A stretch of 64,000 nucleotides of DNA from Saprospirales bacterium (GCA_016711605.1 JADJSS010000007.1:62001-126000), one strand, 5' to 3'. Counted from the first letter of the stretch, positions 24,970-35,360 are shown. The notes: generated by a model not told the origin, from the letters alone. Program-made: numbers and translations.

Positions 24970-27900
24970 TTAACGCAGCAACGTAACTACACCTTTCAAA
25001 TAAAATGGCTCGTTATTATATTTCACACCAGAAACCACATAAATATAACTATCGATTTGGCACTCAGCACCTTTGTAAGTGCCGTCCCAACCATTGGCTA
25101 AATTATCCGTTTCAAACACCAACGCGCCCCAACGATCGAAGATTTTTAGGTTATACGTTTTAATGCTTTTGTTAATCATGTTCAAGTTGTCATTGATACC
25201 ATCATTGTTTGGTGAAAATGCACTTGGAATAAATATATCGCAATTGGTAGAAACAATAATAGAATCTTTTTGCAAACAACCAGCTTTATAAACCTCCACT
25301 TTTATTGGTGAAACGGTGCCATTAATGAAAATCGAATCTTTGTTTACATCACCTGTGCTCCAGAAAACAGAATCAAATGGCACATGCAAACTTAATACGC
25401 GTTGTTCACCAGGACACATAATTATGCTATCTTCACCTAGTTTAATTTTTGGTAGTGGTTTCACTTCAAATCTATATTTTATTGAATCTGCACCACAACG
25501 ATTGGTTGCAGTGAGTTTTAAAATTTGTGTACCAGCTACAAAATAAGAATAGGTTGCCGTGTTAGTTGTTTGTGGATTGATATTGTTCAAAGTCCAAACA
25601 TATTGTGTGTTAGTTCCGCCAAAAGACAAATTAGCATATTGAGCAGTTTTACCAAAACAAACATCCGTTGGAATTGGATTGATGGCTAATAAAACGGTAT
25701 CATCCATGTTGATGGTTTTTCTCAACGTATCAAAACAACCTGCATTTGACTTAGCAACTATGGTTACATTTTTTGTTCCGAAGACGGAATAAGAATGCGT
25801 TGGACTTTTAACAATATCGGTAGTGTTGTCACCAAAGTTCCATGTATAATTAGTAATACTTCCAAAGTTAATTGTTGATGTGTTATTAAAAATGATTGGT
25901 CTATTTAAACAAAGAAAATCATTTGTAAAATTCAAGCTCATACGTTGTGCAGCAACATTTGCAGTATCTATTGCCACACAACCATCAACATAAACAAATA
26001 TTTTTAATGGATTGAAAGTACCGTCGTTATTAATTGTAGAAGCAGTTGAACCAGTTGACCAACGAATAGAATCATATAAACTTGGATTTACAGTAAAGGT
26101 TGCTGATTGATTTTTACATAAAACAGTATCACGTCCAATGTAAACATTTGGTCGCGGACGAATCACAAATGATTTAGTAATGGAATCTGCGTAACATCTG
26201 TTTTTTACCACTAATTTTACTGGATAAATTCCGGTTCCTTGAAATGCATAATTTAAATCTTTGGTAGCATGTGTTGTGTTTTCTGCTGTCCAAGTATAAG
26301 TATTATTGACACCACCAGTTGTTAAGTTTTGGAAGGTGATTTGGTTACGCTGACACGTAATTAATTCTGTTGATTTGAAATTAACTTGCTGCACGGTATC
26401 CATCGGAAGAATTTTAGTGACCGTATCTTTACAGCCAATATCAGAAGTTGCAATTAACTGCACCGAATAATTAGCAAAAGGTGAAAATGTATGCGTTGGA
26501 TTTTGTGTATTTAAATCAGATTGTCCATCGCCATATTTCCAATCATATTGAACCAATGTACCTGAATTTACAGTTGATGTATTAACAAACGTAATTGCTT
26601 TATTTAAACACAAATAATTATTTGAAAAGTTTGGAGTGATGGTTTGTTTCTTAATCAAAACTGTATCTTTTCCAACACAACCATTTTTATATACTGAAAT
26701 ATAAATTGGCGATTTTGTTCCATCAACAGCAATGTTTGACGTGTTTTCAGCCGTACTCCAACGCAACGAATCAAATGCACCAATAGCTGTTAATTGCTTA
26801 GTAGATTTATTACAAACCGTTACATCAGTTCCTACATTTACTGTTGGATTTGGTTGAATAGTAATCGATGAAAATAAAGTGTCTTTACCACATCGGTTTG
26901 TTGAAATTAATAAAACTGAAAAAGTTCCTGATGATGGAAATGTTGCTGTTGCTGTGTTTCCATTAATTGGTGTACCATTATTGATTATCCATTGAAAAGC
27001 CGTTGGGTTTCCACCAGTGGATGTATTCGTAAATGTTACTGGTGCTTTTTCGCATAAATTTGCTGGTGCTATGGCATAGCTCAACCGCACGGTATCATCC
27101 ATTTTTATTTTTTTGGTGATAGTATCTTTACAACCAAATGGTGATGTTACAATATGTTGAACATTAAACGAATCGAATTGGTTAAATACATGCGTAGGAT
27201 TTTTTAAAGTATCGGTCTTTCCATCACCAAAATTCCAAAAATAATTACTAATGGTTCCTGTAGAGGCATCCGTAAAAAGCGTACTTCGTTTATAACATAA
27301 ATTGGCCGAGGTAAAATTGGCGGTTGGCTTTGGATTCACCACAACTGGCTTGGTTACCTTTCCAACACAACCTTTTGCTGTTGTTGCTGTAAGTTGTACA
27401 TAATATGTGCCTGGTGTAGTAAATAATTTTGTTGGATTTTTAACATAAGAAGTATCACCAGCAGACAAAACCCATTTCCAATTATTTACATCATTATATG
27501 GTGATGTACTTGAATCGGTGAATTGAATTAATTGATTTTGACATCTTGGTACATACGTAAAATTCGGAACCAAACCTGGATAATAAATTACTTTTATACG
27601 GCTTGTGTCATTACAAGGTTTTCCTTTATTTACTATTAATGTAGCATAATAAATACCAGTATCTGGATAAGCAAACGTTGGATTTTTTAGTATCGATGTA
27701 TCATCCGTTCTACTTGGCACACCAAAATCCCAAAAATAAGTAACGCCAGATTGATTTAATTCATTATCAAAACGCACCACAGCTCCTTGACAATTGCTGT
27801 ATGTTGAATCATTAACTTTTATTGCAGAACTATTTGTATTATCTGTTATTACTAATGGTGCAGCGGATGGAATTGTACAATTCTCAACGTTAAATTGAAA

Positions 27901-28788
27901 ATCACGAATACTTTTATTAATGACTACACCACCTCTAATTTCTTCGACACAAATTCCAACTACAAACAAACCAAGCGTTCTTGGAATTGCAGTTAACATT
28001 CCTGAAGTTGGATTAATGTATAAAATTGAATTTAATCCTAATGGCTTTTGCGATTCATAAAATCCACCATATATAACACTATCAAATGGTGGCGAAGTCG
28101 CCTGATAATAAGCACATCCAGGTTGGCTTTGTTGACATACTGTTGGATTGTCTGAATCTAATCCTTGTAATGGTGCGCACAAACTATATCTTAATTGATC
28201 ACCATTTACATCTGTTGCAGACATATCAAAGTCCAGTTTCGAATTGTTACATAAAAACAATGGTGGTTGATTAGTAAAAATTGGCGAAGAATTACAAGTA
28301 ATATTTGGTGGAATTGTTATTTGATACGTACTACCTTGATTACTCAAAAGATTTAATACTGCATCATTTCGACAACAACGCTGATATACTAAAATATAAC
28401 CTGATGTACTTGCTGGCAATGTTAGTATTTTAGTATATACTCCTTTTTGAATTCTTACATCTCTTGGTGGATTTGAAATACATGAATTGGTATTGGTTGG
28501 TAAAATTGTACTTGCTGGTGAATAAATTGGAAATGGATTTGGCTCACCATTGTTTAAATTTACTTTAGCAAATGTAGTTGCATTAAAAACTGTCACCATT
28601 GCAGGGTCATCCAATTGTGCTTGACCATAAAAATCATCTCTGAAAATGGTTAACGTAATCTCATATTGGTTTCCTCCTAAACATTTATATGACATTTCAC
28701 CACCAACTAAATGCGTCGCTTTACTGCTATAACCTGATACCAAAGCTATAAACAGGAACAATAATTTATAAATTGATTTTTTCACCAT
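24970..28788 (-). CDS. Giant PKD-repeat surface protein with CHU_C (gliding) C-terminal domain
   Basis: A 1272-residue secreted protein: signal peptide (LLFLFIALVSGYSSKA), an N-terminal domain beginning THLVGGEMSYKCLGG, PKD-type beta domains marked by WDFG, WNFGDG and WKYGDG, and from about residue 1183 a CHU_C/gliding-motility C-terminal domain (FIPSAFSPNNDGIND, FDRWGALVF, GWDGTYKG), which directs type IX secretion (type B). From about residue 650 a superunit of some 232 residues is repeated: the motifs VNVGTDVTVC, VYIGRDTVLC and IKLGEDSIIMC start the successive units. Such proteins serve in adhesion or surface structure. No catalytic domain is seen. It lies beside another T9SS cargo gene. 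Confidence 0.9.
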   Translation of the reverse strand: MVKKSIYKLLFLFIALVSGYSSKATHLVGGEMSYKCLGGNQYEITLTIFRDDFYGQAQLDDPAMVTVFNATTFAKVNLNNGEPNPFPIYSPASTILPTNTNSCISNPPRDVRIQKGVYTKILTLPASTSGYILVYQRCCRNDAVLNLLSNQGSTYQITIPPNITCNSSPIFTNQPPLFLCNNSKLDFDMSATDVNGDQLRYSLCAPLQGLDSDNPTVCQQSQPGCAYYQATSPPFDSVIYGGFYESQKPLGLNSILYINPTSGMLTAIPRTLGLFVVGICVEEIRGGVVINKSIRDFQFNVENCTIPSAAPLVITDNTNSSAIKVNDSTYSNCQGAVVRFDNELNQSGVTYFWDFGVPSRTDDTSILKNPTFAYPDTGIYYATLIVNKGKPCNDTSRIKVIYYPGLVPNFTYVPRCQNQLIQFTDSSTSPYNDVNNWKWVLSAGDTSYVKNPTKLFTTPGTYYVQLTATTAKGCVGKVTKPVVVNPKPTANFTSANLCYKRSTLFTDASTGTISNYFWNFGDGKTDTLKNPTHVFNQFDSFNVQHIVTSPFGCKDTITKKIKMDDTVRLSYAIAPANLCEKAPVTFTNTSTGGNPTAFQWIINNGTPINGNTATATFPSSGTFSVLLISTNRCGKDTLFSSITIQPNPTVNVGTDVTVCNKSTKQLTAIGAFDSLRWSTAENTSNIAVDGTKSPIYISVYKNGCVGKDTVLIKKQTITPNFSNNYLCLNKAITFVNTSTVNSGTLVQYDWKYGDGQSDLNTQNPTHTFSPFANYSVQLIATSDIGCKDTVTKILPMDTVQQVNFKSTELITCQRNQITFQNLTTGGVNNTYTWTAENTTHATKDLNYAFQGTGIYPVKLVVKNRCYADSITKSFVIRPRPNVYIGRDTVLCKNQSATFTVNPSLYDSIRWSTGSTASTINNDGTFNPLKIFVYVDGCVAIDTANVAAQRMSLNFTNDFLCLNRPIIFNNTSTINFGSITNYTWNFGDNTTDIVKSPTHSYSVFGTKNVTIVAKSNAGCFDTLRKTINMDDTVLLAINPIPTDVCFGKTAQYANLSFGGTNTQYVWTLNNINPQTTNTATYSYFVAGTQILKLTATNRCGADSIKYRFEVKPLPKIKLGEDSIIMCPGEQRVLSLHVPFDSVFWSTGDVNKDSIFINGTVSPIKVEVYKAGCLQKDSIIVSTNCDIFIPSAFSPNNDGINDNLNMINKSIKTYNLKIFDRWGALVFETDNLANGWDGTYKGAECQIDSYIYVVSGVKYNNEPFYLKGVVTLLR

Positions 28789-28937
28789 TCAAAAATAGCA
28801 AAAATTATGCTAACTATTGTTTCTTAAGTATTTATCAGTGAAATAGTTCATATTTATAACTCAATCGTAACAAAAAACTTTCAACATACGACTTACGGCT
28901 TACGACTTTTTATTATCTTCGTCAAACTTTTCCCAAA

Positions 28938-31755
28938 ATGCCAAAAGATGCTTCGATTAAATCCGTACTTATTATAGGTAGCGGACCCATTATTATTGGA
29001 CAAGCGTGCGAATTCGACTATTCAGGTTCTCAAGCATCACGCTCACTCAGAGAAGAAGGTATCGAAATCTCGCTCATTAATTCCAATCCTGCTACCATTA
29101 TGACTGACAGCGTAACAGCTGATCATGTGTATTTGAAGCCATTAACGATTCAATCGTTAGAAGAAATTTTACAAGAACGACAAATTGATGCAGTATTGCC
29201 AACAATGGGCGGCCAAACCGCATTGAATCTTTGTAAAGAAGCAGCGGAAATTGGTCTTTGGGAAAAATACAATGTTCGCATCATTGGCGTGGATTTGCAA
29301 GTAATTGAAACCACCGAAAACCGTGAAGCATTTCGTAAATTCTGTGTGGATTTAGGTTTAGGTGTTGCTCCATCTTTTGTTGCGAATTCTATGTTAGAAG
29401 GAAAAGAAGCAGCACAAAAAATCGGATTTCCATTAGTTATTCGTCCATCTTATACATTGGGTGGTTCAGGTGGTGGTTTTTTGTCATAAAGCAGATGAAT
29501 TTGAAACAGCTTTAGCGCGCGGTTTACAAGCATCGCCAATGCATGAAGTGTTGGTAGAAAAAGCGGTTTTGGGTTGGAAAGAATTTGAATTGGAATTATT
29601 ACGCGATAACAACGACAATGTTGTCATTATTTGTACGGTAGAAAATCTCGATCCAATGGGTGTGCATACAGGTGACTCTATCACCGTTGCGCCAGCTATG
29701 ACTTTATCTGACACAGCGTATCAAGAAATGCGCAACCAAGCACAATTAATGATGCGTGCTTTATGCAATTTTGCAGGTGGTTGCAATGTGCAGTTTGCAC
29801 TCAATCCAGAAACCGAAGAATTAATTGTAATTGAAATAAATCCGCGTGTGTCGCGTTCATCTGCGTTGGCATCAAAAGCAACTGGTTATCCAATTGCAAA
29901 AATTGCTGCGAAATTGGCGATTGGTTATAATTTAGATGAATTACAAAATCAAATTACTAAAACAACATCCGCATTTTTTGAACCAGCTTTAGATTATGTC
30001 ATCGTAAAAATTCCACGCTGGAATTTCGATAAATTTTATGGTTGCGATGACAAACTCGGCTTGCAAATGAAATCGGTTGGTGAAGTAATGGGAATTGGCA
30101 GAAACTTTGCTGAAGCATTACAAAAAGCTTGTCAATCACTTGAAAATAATAAAATTGGTTTAGGTGCTGACGGAAAAGGTTTATCAAAAACACAAGAAAT
30201 ATTAGACAGTTTAGAGCATCCAAGTTGGGATCGTATTTTTAAAATAAAAGATGCGATGGCTTTAGGCGTGCCAGTTCACAGCATTCAAAAACTAACCAAA
30301 ATCGATAATTGGTTTTTGATGCAAATACAAGATTTAGTAAAACTCGAAAAGGAAATCCAAAAATATTCCATACATAATATTTCAAAAGAGTTATTATTGA
30401 AAGCAAAAGTAAAAGGATATTCTGATGCGCAATTAGCGTATTTATTAGGACGAATTGAAGAAGAACAAGTGTATCAAAAACGATTAGAATTCAACATCAA
30501 AAGATGTTATAAAATGGTAGATACTTGTGCTGCGGAATTTGAAGCGAAAACACCTTATTATTACTCAACTTTTGACACCGAAAATGAAAGCATCGTTTCT
30601 GATAAAAAGAAAGTGATTGTTTTAGGTTCTGGGCCAAATCGCATCGGACAAGGTATCGAGTTTGATTATTGTTGTGTGCATGGTTTGCTGGCCATTAAAG
30701 AAGTTGGCTACGAAGCTATCATGTTGAATTGCAATCCTGAAACGGTTTCTACTGATTTTGATATTGCGAATAAATTATATTTCGAACCAGTTTTTTGGGA
30801 ACATTTGCAAGAACTCATCGACCTTGAAAAACCAATCGGTGTGATTGTGCAATTAGGCGGACAAACGGCTTTAAAATTATCTAGAAAATTACACGAAAAA
30901 GGCATTCCAATTATTGGTACTTCGTACGATAATATGGACATCGCAGAAGATCGTGGTCGCTTCTCTGATTTGCTAAAAGAATTGGATATTCCGTATCCAG
31001 ATTATGGCACCGCAACCAGCGCAGAAGAAGCATTAGAAGTAGCAAAAGTGGTTGGCTATCCTGTTTTGGTGCGACCAAGTTATGTGTTAGGTGGTCAAAA
31101 AATGCGTATTGTTATTAATGATGAAGAATGCGAAATGGCCGTGTTGGATATTATGAAACATATTCCAGAAAACACCATTTTAATTGACCATTTTTTGGAT
31201 CGCGCAAAAGAAGCAGAAATTGATGCGATTTACGATGGCGAAACCGTGCAAATTATGGGTGTGATGGAACACATCGAACCAGCTGGTATTCATAGTGGTG
31301 ACAGCAACAGCGTGTTGCCACCGTACAGTTTAGGTGCCATTATTATTGAAACGATGAAACACTATACCGAAAAATTATGCAAAGCATTAGAAATTCGTGG
31401 TTTGATTAATATTCAGTTTGCGATAAAAGGCGACAAAGTATATGTAATTGAAGCCAATCCGCGCGCTTCGAGAACTACGCCGTTTATTTGCAAAGCATAC
31501 CAAATTCCATATTTAAATGTTGCAACAAAAGTGATGCTTGGAACACACAAAATAAAAGATTTTACGTTTAAAGAAAACCTAACAGGTTATGCTATTAAAG
31601 AACCTGTTTTCTCGTTTGATAAATTTCCTGGTGTAAACAAAGTGTTGGGTCCTGAAATGAAATCTACCGGCGAAGCGATCTATTTTATTAAAGATTTATT
31701 CGATCCTTATTTCAGACAATTGTATAAAGATAAGAGTATGTTCTTGAATAGATAA
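28938..31755 (+). pseudogene. carB: Carbamoyl-phosphate synthase large subunit, frameshifted
   Basis: CarB makes carbamoyl phosphate from bicarbonate, ammonia (from CarA) and two ATP for pyrimidine and arginine synthesis. The first frame (183 residues) holds IIGSGPIIIGQACEFDYSGSQA and ends after GGSGGG; the second (from HKADEFETAL) continues to the end. Removing one T from TTTTTT near 29479-29484 joins them. Both ATP-grasp halves are seen: NPRVSRSSALASKATGYPIA and, in the second half, LGSGPNRIGQGIEFDYCCVH and NPRASRTTPFICKAYQIP. Joined length is about 939 with no room for the C-terminal MGS allosteric domain found in enterobacterial CarB. The last 20-34 codons recur at 32722 and 33401. Confidence 0.9.
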
Positions 31756-31800
31756 GTTGTGTGTTTGGAACTTTTCAATCACAGCATTCGTTAGTACAGA

Positions 31801-32670
31801 ATGATTTATTCTCAGAAGAAAGCCTTTTTATTTACAACTCTTTTAGTGATTGGAACAGTTGCAACTATTCTTATTCATTATTTTATTAGAAATCAAATCT
31901 ATCAAGATTATTTGCAGATTGATATTTTTTTCTTTACGTTTATTCCATTAATTGTTACTACTACCTTCTATATCATTTTTGATCATCTACCAGATATAAT
32001 CATCGATGAAAATTATATTCAGGTTTTTGAAAAATCGAACATACAGAAGTTCAGCAAAGCCGAAATCTCAGAGATTAGTTGTTTTGTAGTGAAACATAAA
32101 AATGGTAAAACAAAATACATCAATATAACCACTAATGACAATCAGCAATTTGAAATTGGTGACGACGATTACAAAAATTTTAATGAATTGGAAATGTTCT
32201 TACGAATTCATTATAATTTACAAGATACAGCATCAAAAAAAATATTCAACTATAAAATACTAGCACTTATAGTATTGTTTTTTACTGTATTTATTTCTAT
32301 GGCTATTATTGAACCAGAACAAAATGGCATTAAACAAGTGCAAGTAGTTTTAGTTGCTATACCAAAAATAAATTATGGTGGTTCAAAAAGCAGCACAGAT
32401 AAAATTGAATTTAAATTCAATAATTTAGAAAAATTTTCTACTAAACTTACAACATATAAAAGCAACAGAGATTACGTAGAAATGTCAGTAAACAATATGT
32501 TTGAAGGCGATACATTTACTATTGAAATTCCAAAGAATTTTTACGAAAAGAAAATTGCTAAAACGCAACCACTTTCGTTTATTGACAAACATTTTAAGTA
32601 TACTAATATTCCTGTTTATGCAGTATATCGTAGAAATAGTGAAGTTCCTTTATTCACAACTTATCCGTAA
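31801..32670 (+). CDS. Membrane protein with PH-like cytoplasmic domain; cargo gene
   Basis: Not recognised by name. The 289-residue protein has two N-terminal membrane segments (about 10-29 and 40-62), a soluble beta-rich part (PDIIIDENYIQVFEKSN to LRIHYN) that resembles bacterial PH-like domains of small membrane proteins, a third membrane segment (about 149-172) and a C-terminal extracytoplasmic domain of some 115 residues. It is placed between the carB 3' end and a diverged 3' end of the DinB-like gene. Its own last codons and stop lie inside that remnant, so in the source genome the two genes overlapped tail to tail. Confidence 0.55.
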   Translation: MIYSQKKAFLFTTLLVIGTVATILIHYFIRNQIYQDYLQIDIFFFTFIPLIVTTTFYIIFDHLPDIIIDENYIQVFEKSNIQKFSKAEISEISCFVVKHKNGKTKYINITTNDNQQFEIGDDDYKNFNELEMFLRIHYNLQDTASKKIFNYKILALIVLFFTVFISMAIIEPEQNGIKQVQVVLVAIPKINYGGSKSSTDKIEFKFNNLEKFSTKLTTYKSNRDYVEMSVNNMFEGDTFTIEIPKNFYEKKIAKTQPLSFIDKHFKYTNIPVYAVYRRNSEVPLFTTYP

Positions 32671-32720
32671 AAAACGCATCACCTTTTTTCATTTGTAAAA
32701 TCTGGTAATCAAATAACATA
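32661..32720 (-). pseudogene. Diverged 3' end of a DUF1572/DinB-like gene
   Basis: On the minus strand this encodes about 18 codons, DYQILQMKKGDAFFTDKL and a stop, against NQVKFSKEKGDTFFTDKV at the end of the intact DinB-like gene at 34683. About 29 of 30 bases around the stop match. The protein similarity beyond that shows a homologue, not a recent copy. It directly abuts the second carB end at 32722. Confidence 0.65.
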
Positions 32721-32721
32721 G

Positions 32722-32826
32722 TCCAGAAATGAAATCCACTGGCGAAGCGATCTATTTTATTAAAGATTTATTCGATCCTTATTTCAGACAATTGTATAAG
32801 GATAAGAGTATGTTTTTGAATAGATA
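32722..32826 (+). pseudogene. Second copy of the carB 3' end
   Basis: About 105 bp match the end of carB (31651-31755). The encoded final 34 residues, from PEMKSTGEAIYF to KSMFLNR and the stop, are identical, yet five bases differ, all at synonymous third positions. The upstream edge of the match is sharp, at the end of the DinB-like remnant. The toxin-antitoxin pair follows. It is an orthologous gene end, not an error copy. Confidence 0.9.
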
Positions 32827-32876
32827 GGTTGATTAATTTCTGTATTTTTATTATCTTTATTCTAAAATGGAAGTAT

Positions 32877-33083
32877 ATGGAAACTACTACAATTGATAAC
32901 AAACAAGAAATTGCCAATTGGGTAAATGCCTTAGAAAATAAAATAGTGTTAGATAAAATTAACGAACTAATGAAAGCTGAAAAAAAGGCAATATTTGAAA
33001 AGGATTTTGCAAACTCAATTTCAGAAGATGAGTTTTATAATAGAATAATTACACATATAGATACATTACCTTGGAAAAAGTAA
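32877..33083 (+). CDS. Antitoxin of the carB-associated module
   Basis: A 68-residue acidic helical protein from the ATG at 32877 (METTTIDNKQEIANWVNAL); an upstream TTG frame opening at 32829 lies in the promoter and is not preferred. It has the shape of antitoxins that precede RelE/ParE toxins: a first helical part and a C-terminal region with SISEDEFYNRI. A TATCTTTA box lies about 25 nt upstream. The gene overlaps the toxin start by 13 nt. Cargo between the second and third carB ends. Confidence 0.65.
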   Translation: METTTIDNKQEIANWVNALENKIVLDKINELMKAEKKAIFEKDFANSISEDEFYNRIITHIDTLPWKK

Positions 33084-33393
33084 TTGTTTACTCGCACGAA
33101 GCTGAAAAATATCTCAAAGAATTAATAGATGTACTTTTTGAAAATGAATACTTTAGTTTTAGAGACGATGCAATTGAGTACGTCTTAAAAATCAGAGATT
33201 ATGTACGCCAAAACATTGCCTATCCTGCAAAAGAAACTCCAATAAAATTTAGAGACCACGGAGAAAAATATATGTTTTATAAAGCGAACGCCAATACAAC
33301 TTGGTATATTTTTTCAATCAAGATGAACAACGTTTTGTCGTAAAGTTTATTACTAACAACCATACGAATTTTATTGCTAATTTTAATTTATAG
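33071..33393 (+). pseudogene. RelE/ParE-like toxin, frameshifted near its 3' end
   Basis: The reading frame (TTG 33071) gives VIVYSHEAEKYLKELIDVLF and FRDHGEKYMFYKANANTTWYIF but then leaves the family. Adding one T to the TTTTTT run near 33310-33315 restores FFNQDEQRFVVKFITNNHTN and a stop at 33391-33393, about 107 residues. That ending (an aromatic strand followed by ITNNH) is usual for a RelE/ParE-related toxin group in Bacteroidota. The frameshift may be a sequencing indel or an inactivated toxin. Confidence 0.7.
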
Positions 33394-33400
33394 CATTCTG

Positions 33401-33471
33401 TTTTATTAAGATTTATTCGATCCTTACTTTAGACAATTGTATAAAGATAAAAGTATGTTTTTGAATCGATA
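33401..33471 (+). pseudogene. Third copy of the carB 3' end
   Basis: About 70 bp match the end of carB again, encoding DLFDPYFRQLYKDKSMFLNR and a stop. There are at least five synonymous differences from the intact gene, several not shared with the second copy, and a one-base deletion (AAG for AAAG) at the upstream edge. It lies just after the toxin gene. The remaining sequence to 34682 carries no intact gene. Confidence 0.85.
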
Positions 33472-34682
33472 AAATATTAATTATCTATTGCTTTGATACA
33501 ACTTTTTATGAAAATTTCGAATTTCTATGCTGTTAATTACTTTAGCATCAGAGTAACATAAACAAATTAATTTAAAATCATTAAAGCTGAAGATATTTTA
33601 AACTCTAGATCAAAGAAGATTATTATGGTACTTGCCGAGCTCTTTGGCATCAAAAAATCTATTTTTTACTAAATAAAATTTTGAAACTATCCAATACGAA
33701 TTTAACTACAATTAGAAGATTCGAAATTTAGCTTAGAAGATGTTGTTTTTAATGTTTTAATTTTATTTAATGAAAAAAAACTAATAAATTTTTTATATAA
33801 TTAAATAATACAAATTACAATTAAATTTTGAAATTGGAAATCTTCTGATTTAAAAATTCATTTATATGGAAAACAGTTATTCTACACATTAGTTTCAAAG
33901 AAAGTAAACTTAGAATTACACTTTTAAGTAAAGGAAAATTATCATTTCAAAATGGAATTATTAATAATTGTTGAATATGCATATAAAAATTTAAAAAAAA
34001 TTTTACTTTTATGAGAATTTAAAGATGATAAGCATCAAATAGTACACTTAGAAATTTAAAGTTATGATTATTATGTAATAATATTTATGGAAATTTCATA
34101 AAGACAGAATTAAAAATTATTTGGCAATTTTGAATGATATTACAACTAATTAACTTAGAAAAGATTTTAAAATAAAATATGGAATTAAAATTACCTTAAT
34201 AACCTAATTTTAGAGTTTTTAAATAATAATAATAACATAATTGTAACTGGTTTCCAATTTTCAAAAAAAAAAAATGAAATATTTGGTATTAAATCAACAA
34301 TGGATAATCAATTAAATGGATAGCTAAAAATGCCTTGAAAGTCCAACATAACTTAAAATGGAAATAATATTTTAAAAACAAGGTATTTCACTCGAAAATT
34401 GTTTTAAAATGGTTCAATTTATGATTTTCAAAAATAAAAAATGTTTAAAAAAGAAAAATGGCTAATTTATTTGGTTAAAATTCGATAAAAGATTATTATC
34501 TAAAATATTGCATGTTTAATACAAGTAAAGAATTTTAAAGGAGAAAATAATATTAATGGACGATATTCCACTAAAGATTAAAATTGAGACATGTTAAAAA
34601 TAAGATAAGATTATTTCAGAATTTTATTTATGAATTGACGGTTTTGCAAAATAAATTGATAATTGCAGTAATAAAGTTTTAA
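33472..34682. other. AT-rich decayed region without intact genes
   Basis: Some 1.2 kb of very AT-rich sequence full of stops in every frame. Short coding-like stretches remain. The plus strand at 33709-33795 reads QLEDSKFSLEDVVFNVLILF, which resembles the segment after the phospho-acceptor domain in hybrid histidine kinases. At about 33580-33670 there is AELFGIKKSIFY. No family can be claimed firmly. The region looks like a heavily eroded gene, or unreliable sequence, between the third carB end and the DinB-like gene. Confidence 0.5.
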
Positions 34683-35237
34683 TCAAACCTTATCCGTAAA
34701 AAACGTATCACCTTTTTCTTTGGAAAATTTTACTTGGTTATAATCTTGTGATTTATTTTTTGGAATCGATAAGCTTTTCCATTCATTCGTGCTCAGCATT
34801 TTTGCTAAAAAAATGATTTGTCCAACATGATATGGATAATGTGCTAATTGTCTATTAATTGCTTCTACAACCGTGTGTCCTTCATTTCTGATATAGATAG
34901 TTTTTTCTAAATCAGTTTCTGTTAAACTATTCATTGCATCAAACAAACAATTCCAACCTTTATTCCAATACTCAAACAACGCTTGTCTATTGGTGATGTT
35001 GGTTTCAAATTCTGCATCACGATTTCGCCAGTCTTTTTCACCATCTGAAGTTAAAAAATCGGTCCAGCGAGATAGCATATTTCCTGCCATGTGCTGCACA
35101 ATAATCGCTATCGAATTGGAATCTTCATTTGGTTGAAAAAACAATTTTCATCAGCAACTTGCGCCATCGCATCGTCACCTAATTTCTTATAATAGGTAAA
35201 TAGTTTTTTGGTAGATTCTAAATAAGTTTTTTCCATG
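34683..35237 (-). pseudogene. DUF1572/DinB-like protein, frameshifted
   Basis: A DinB-superfamily (DUF1572-like) four-helix protein, probably a metal-binding thiol-related enzyme of unknown reaction. The start at 35237 reads MEKTYLESTKKLFTYYKKLG, then the frame is lost at a TTTTTT run near 35142-35148 and resumes as FFQPNEDSNSIAIIVQHMAGN. His of VQHMAGN and of AHYPYHVGQI are likely metal ligands. The C-terminus ends KGDTFFTDKV, and the same end, diverged, occurs at 32661. One base restores about 184 residues. Confidence 0.75.
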
Positions 35238-35277
35238 TTTTAATTTAAATAAAGAAACGTAGTTTACCAAAAAAAAA

Positions 35278-35304
35278 GTTCGGAACTAATCAAGCGTTCC
35301 GAAC
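35278..35304 (-). terminator. Terminator hairpin downstream of the cyclophilin gene
   Basis: GTTCGGAAC pairs perfectly with GTTCCGAAC; on the minus strand a run of T follows (poly-A at 35269-35277). It ends the cyclophilin transcript before the DinB-like gene. Confidence 0.75.
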
Positions 35305-35322
35305 GTTTATAAAAGATCATAT

Positions 35323-35350
35323 TAATCATAAAAATCAAATAAATCAGCGG
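35323..35350. repeat. AATCAGCTAAATC-family dispersed repeat
   Basis: TAATCATAAAAATCAAATAAATC and AGCGG follow, just downstream of the cyclophilin stop. The same phrase, slightly changed, is at 14688-14714 and inverted at 13969-13991. Confidence 0.4.
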
Positions 35351-35360
35351 TGCAGACAGT

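Noticed and set aside
28938..31755. carB as two separate subunit genes (as in some archaea)
   Set aside because: The break is inside the first ATP-grasp domain, not at the domain border, and one base restores the frame.
32829..32876. Longer antitoxin starting at TTG 32829
   Set aside because: The added residues are hydrophobic and unlike antitoxins, and they cover the TATCTTTA promoter box just after the carB copy.
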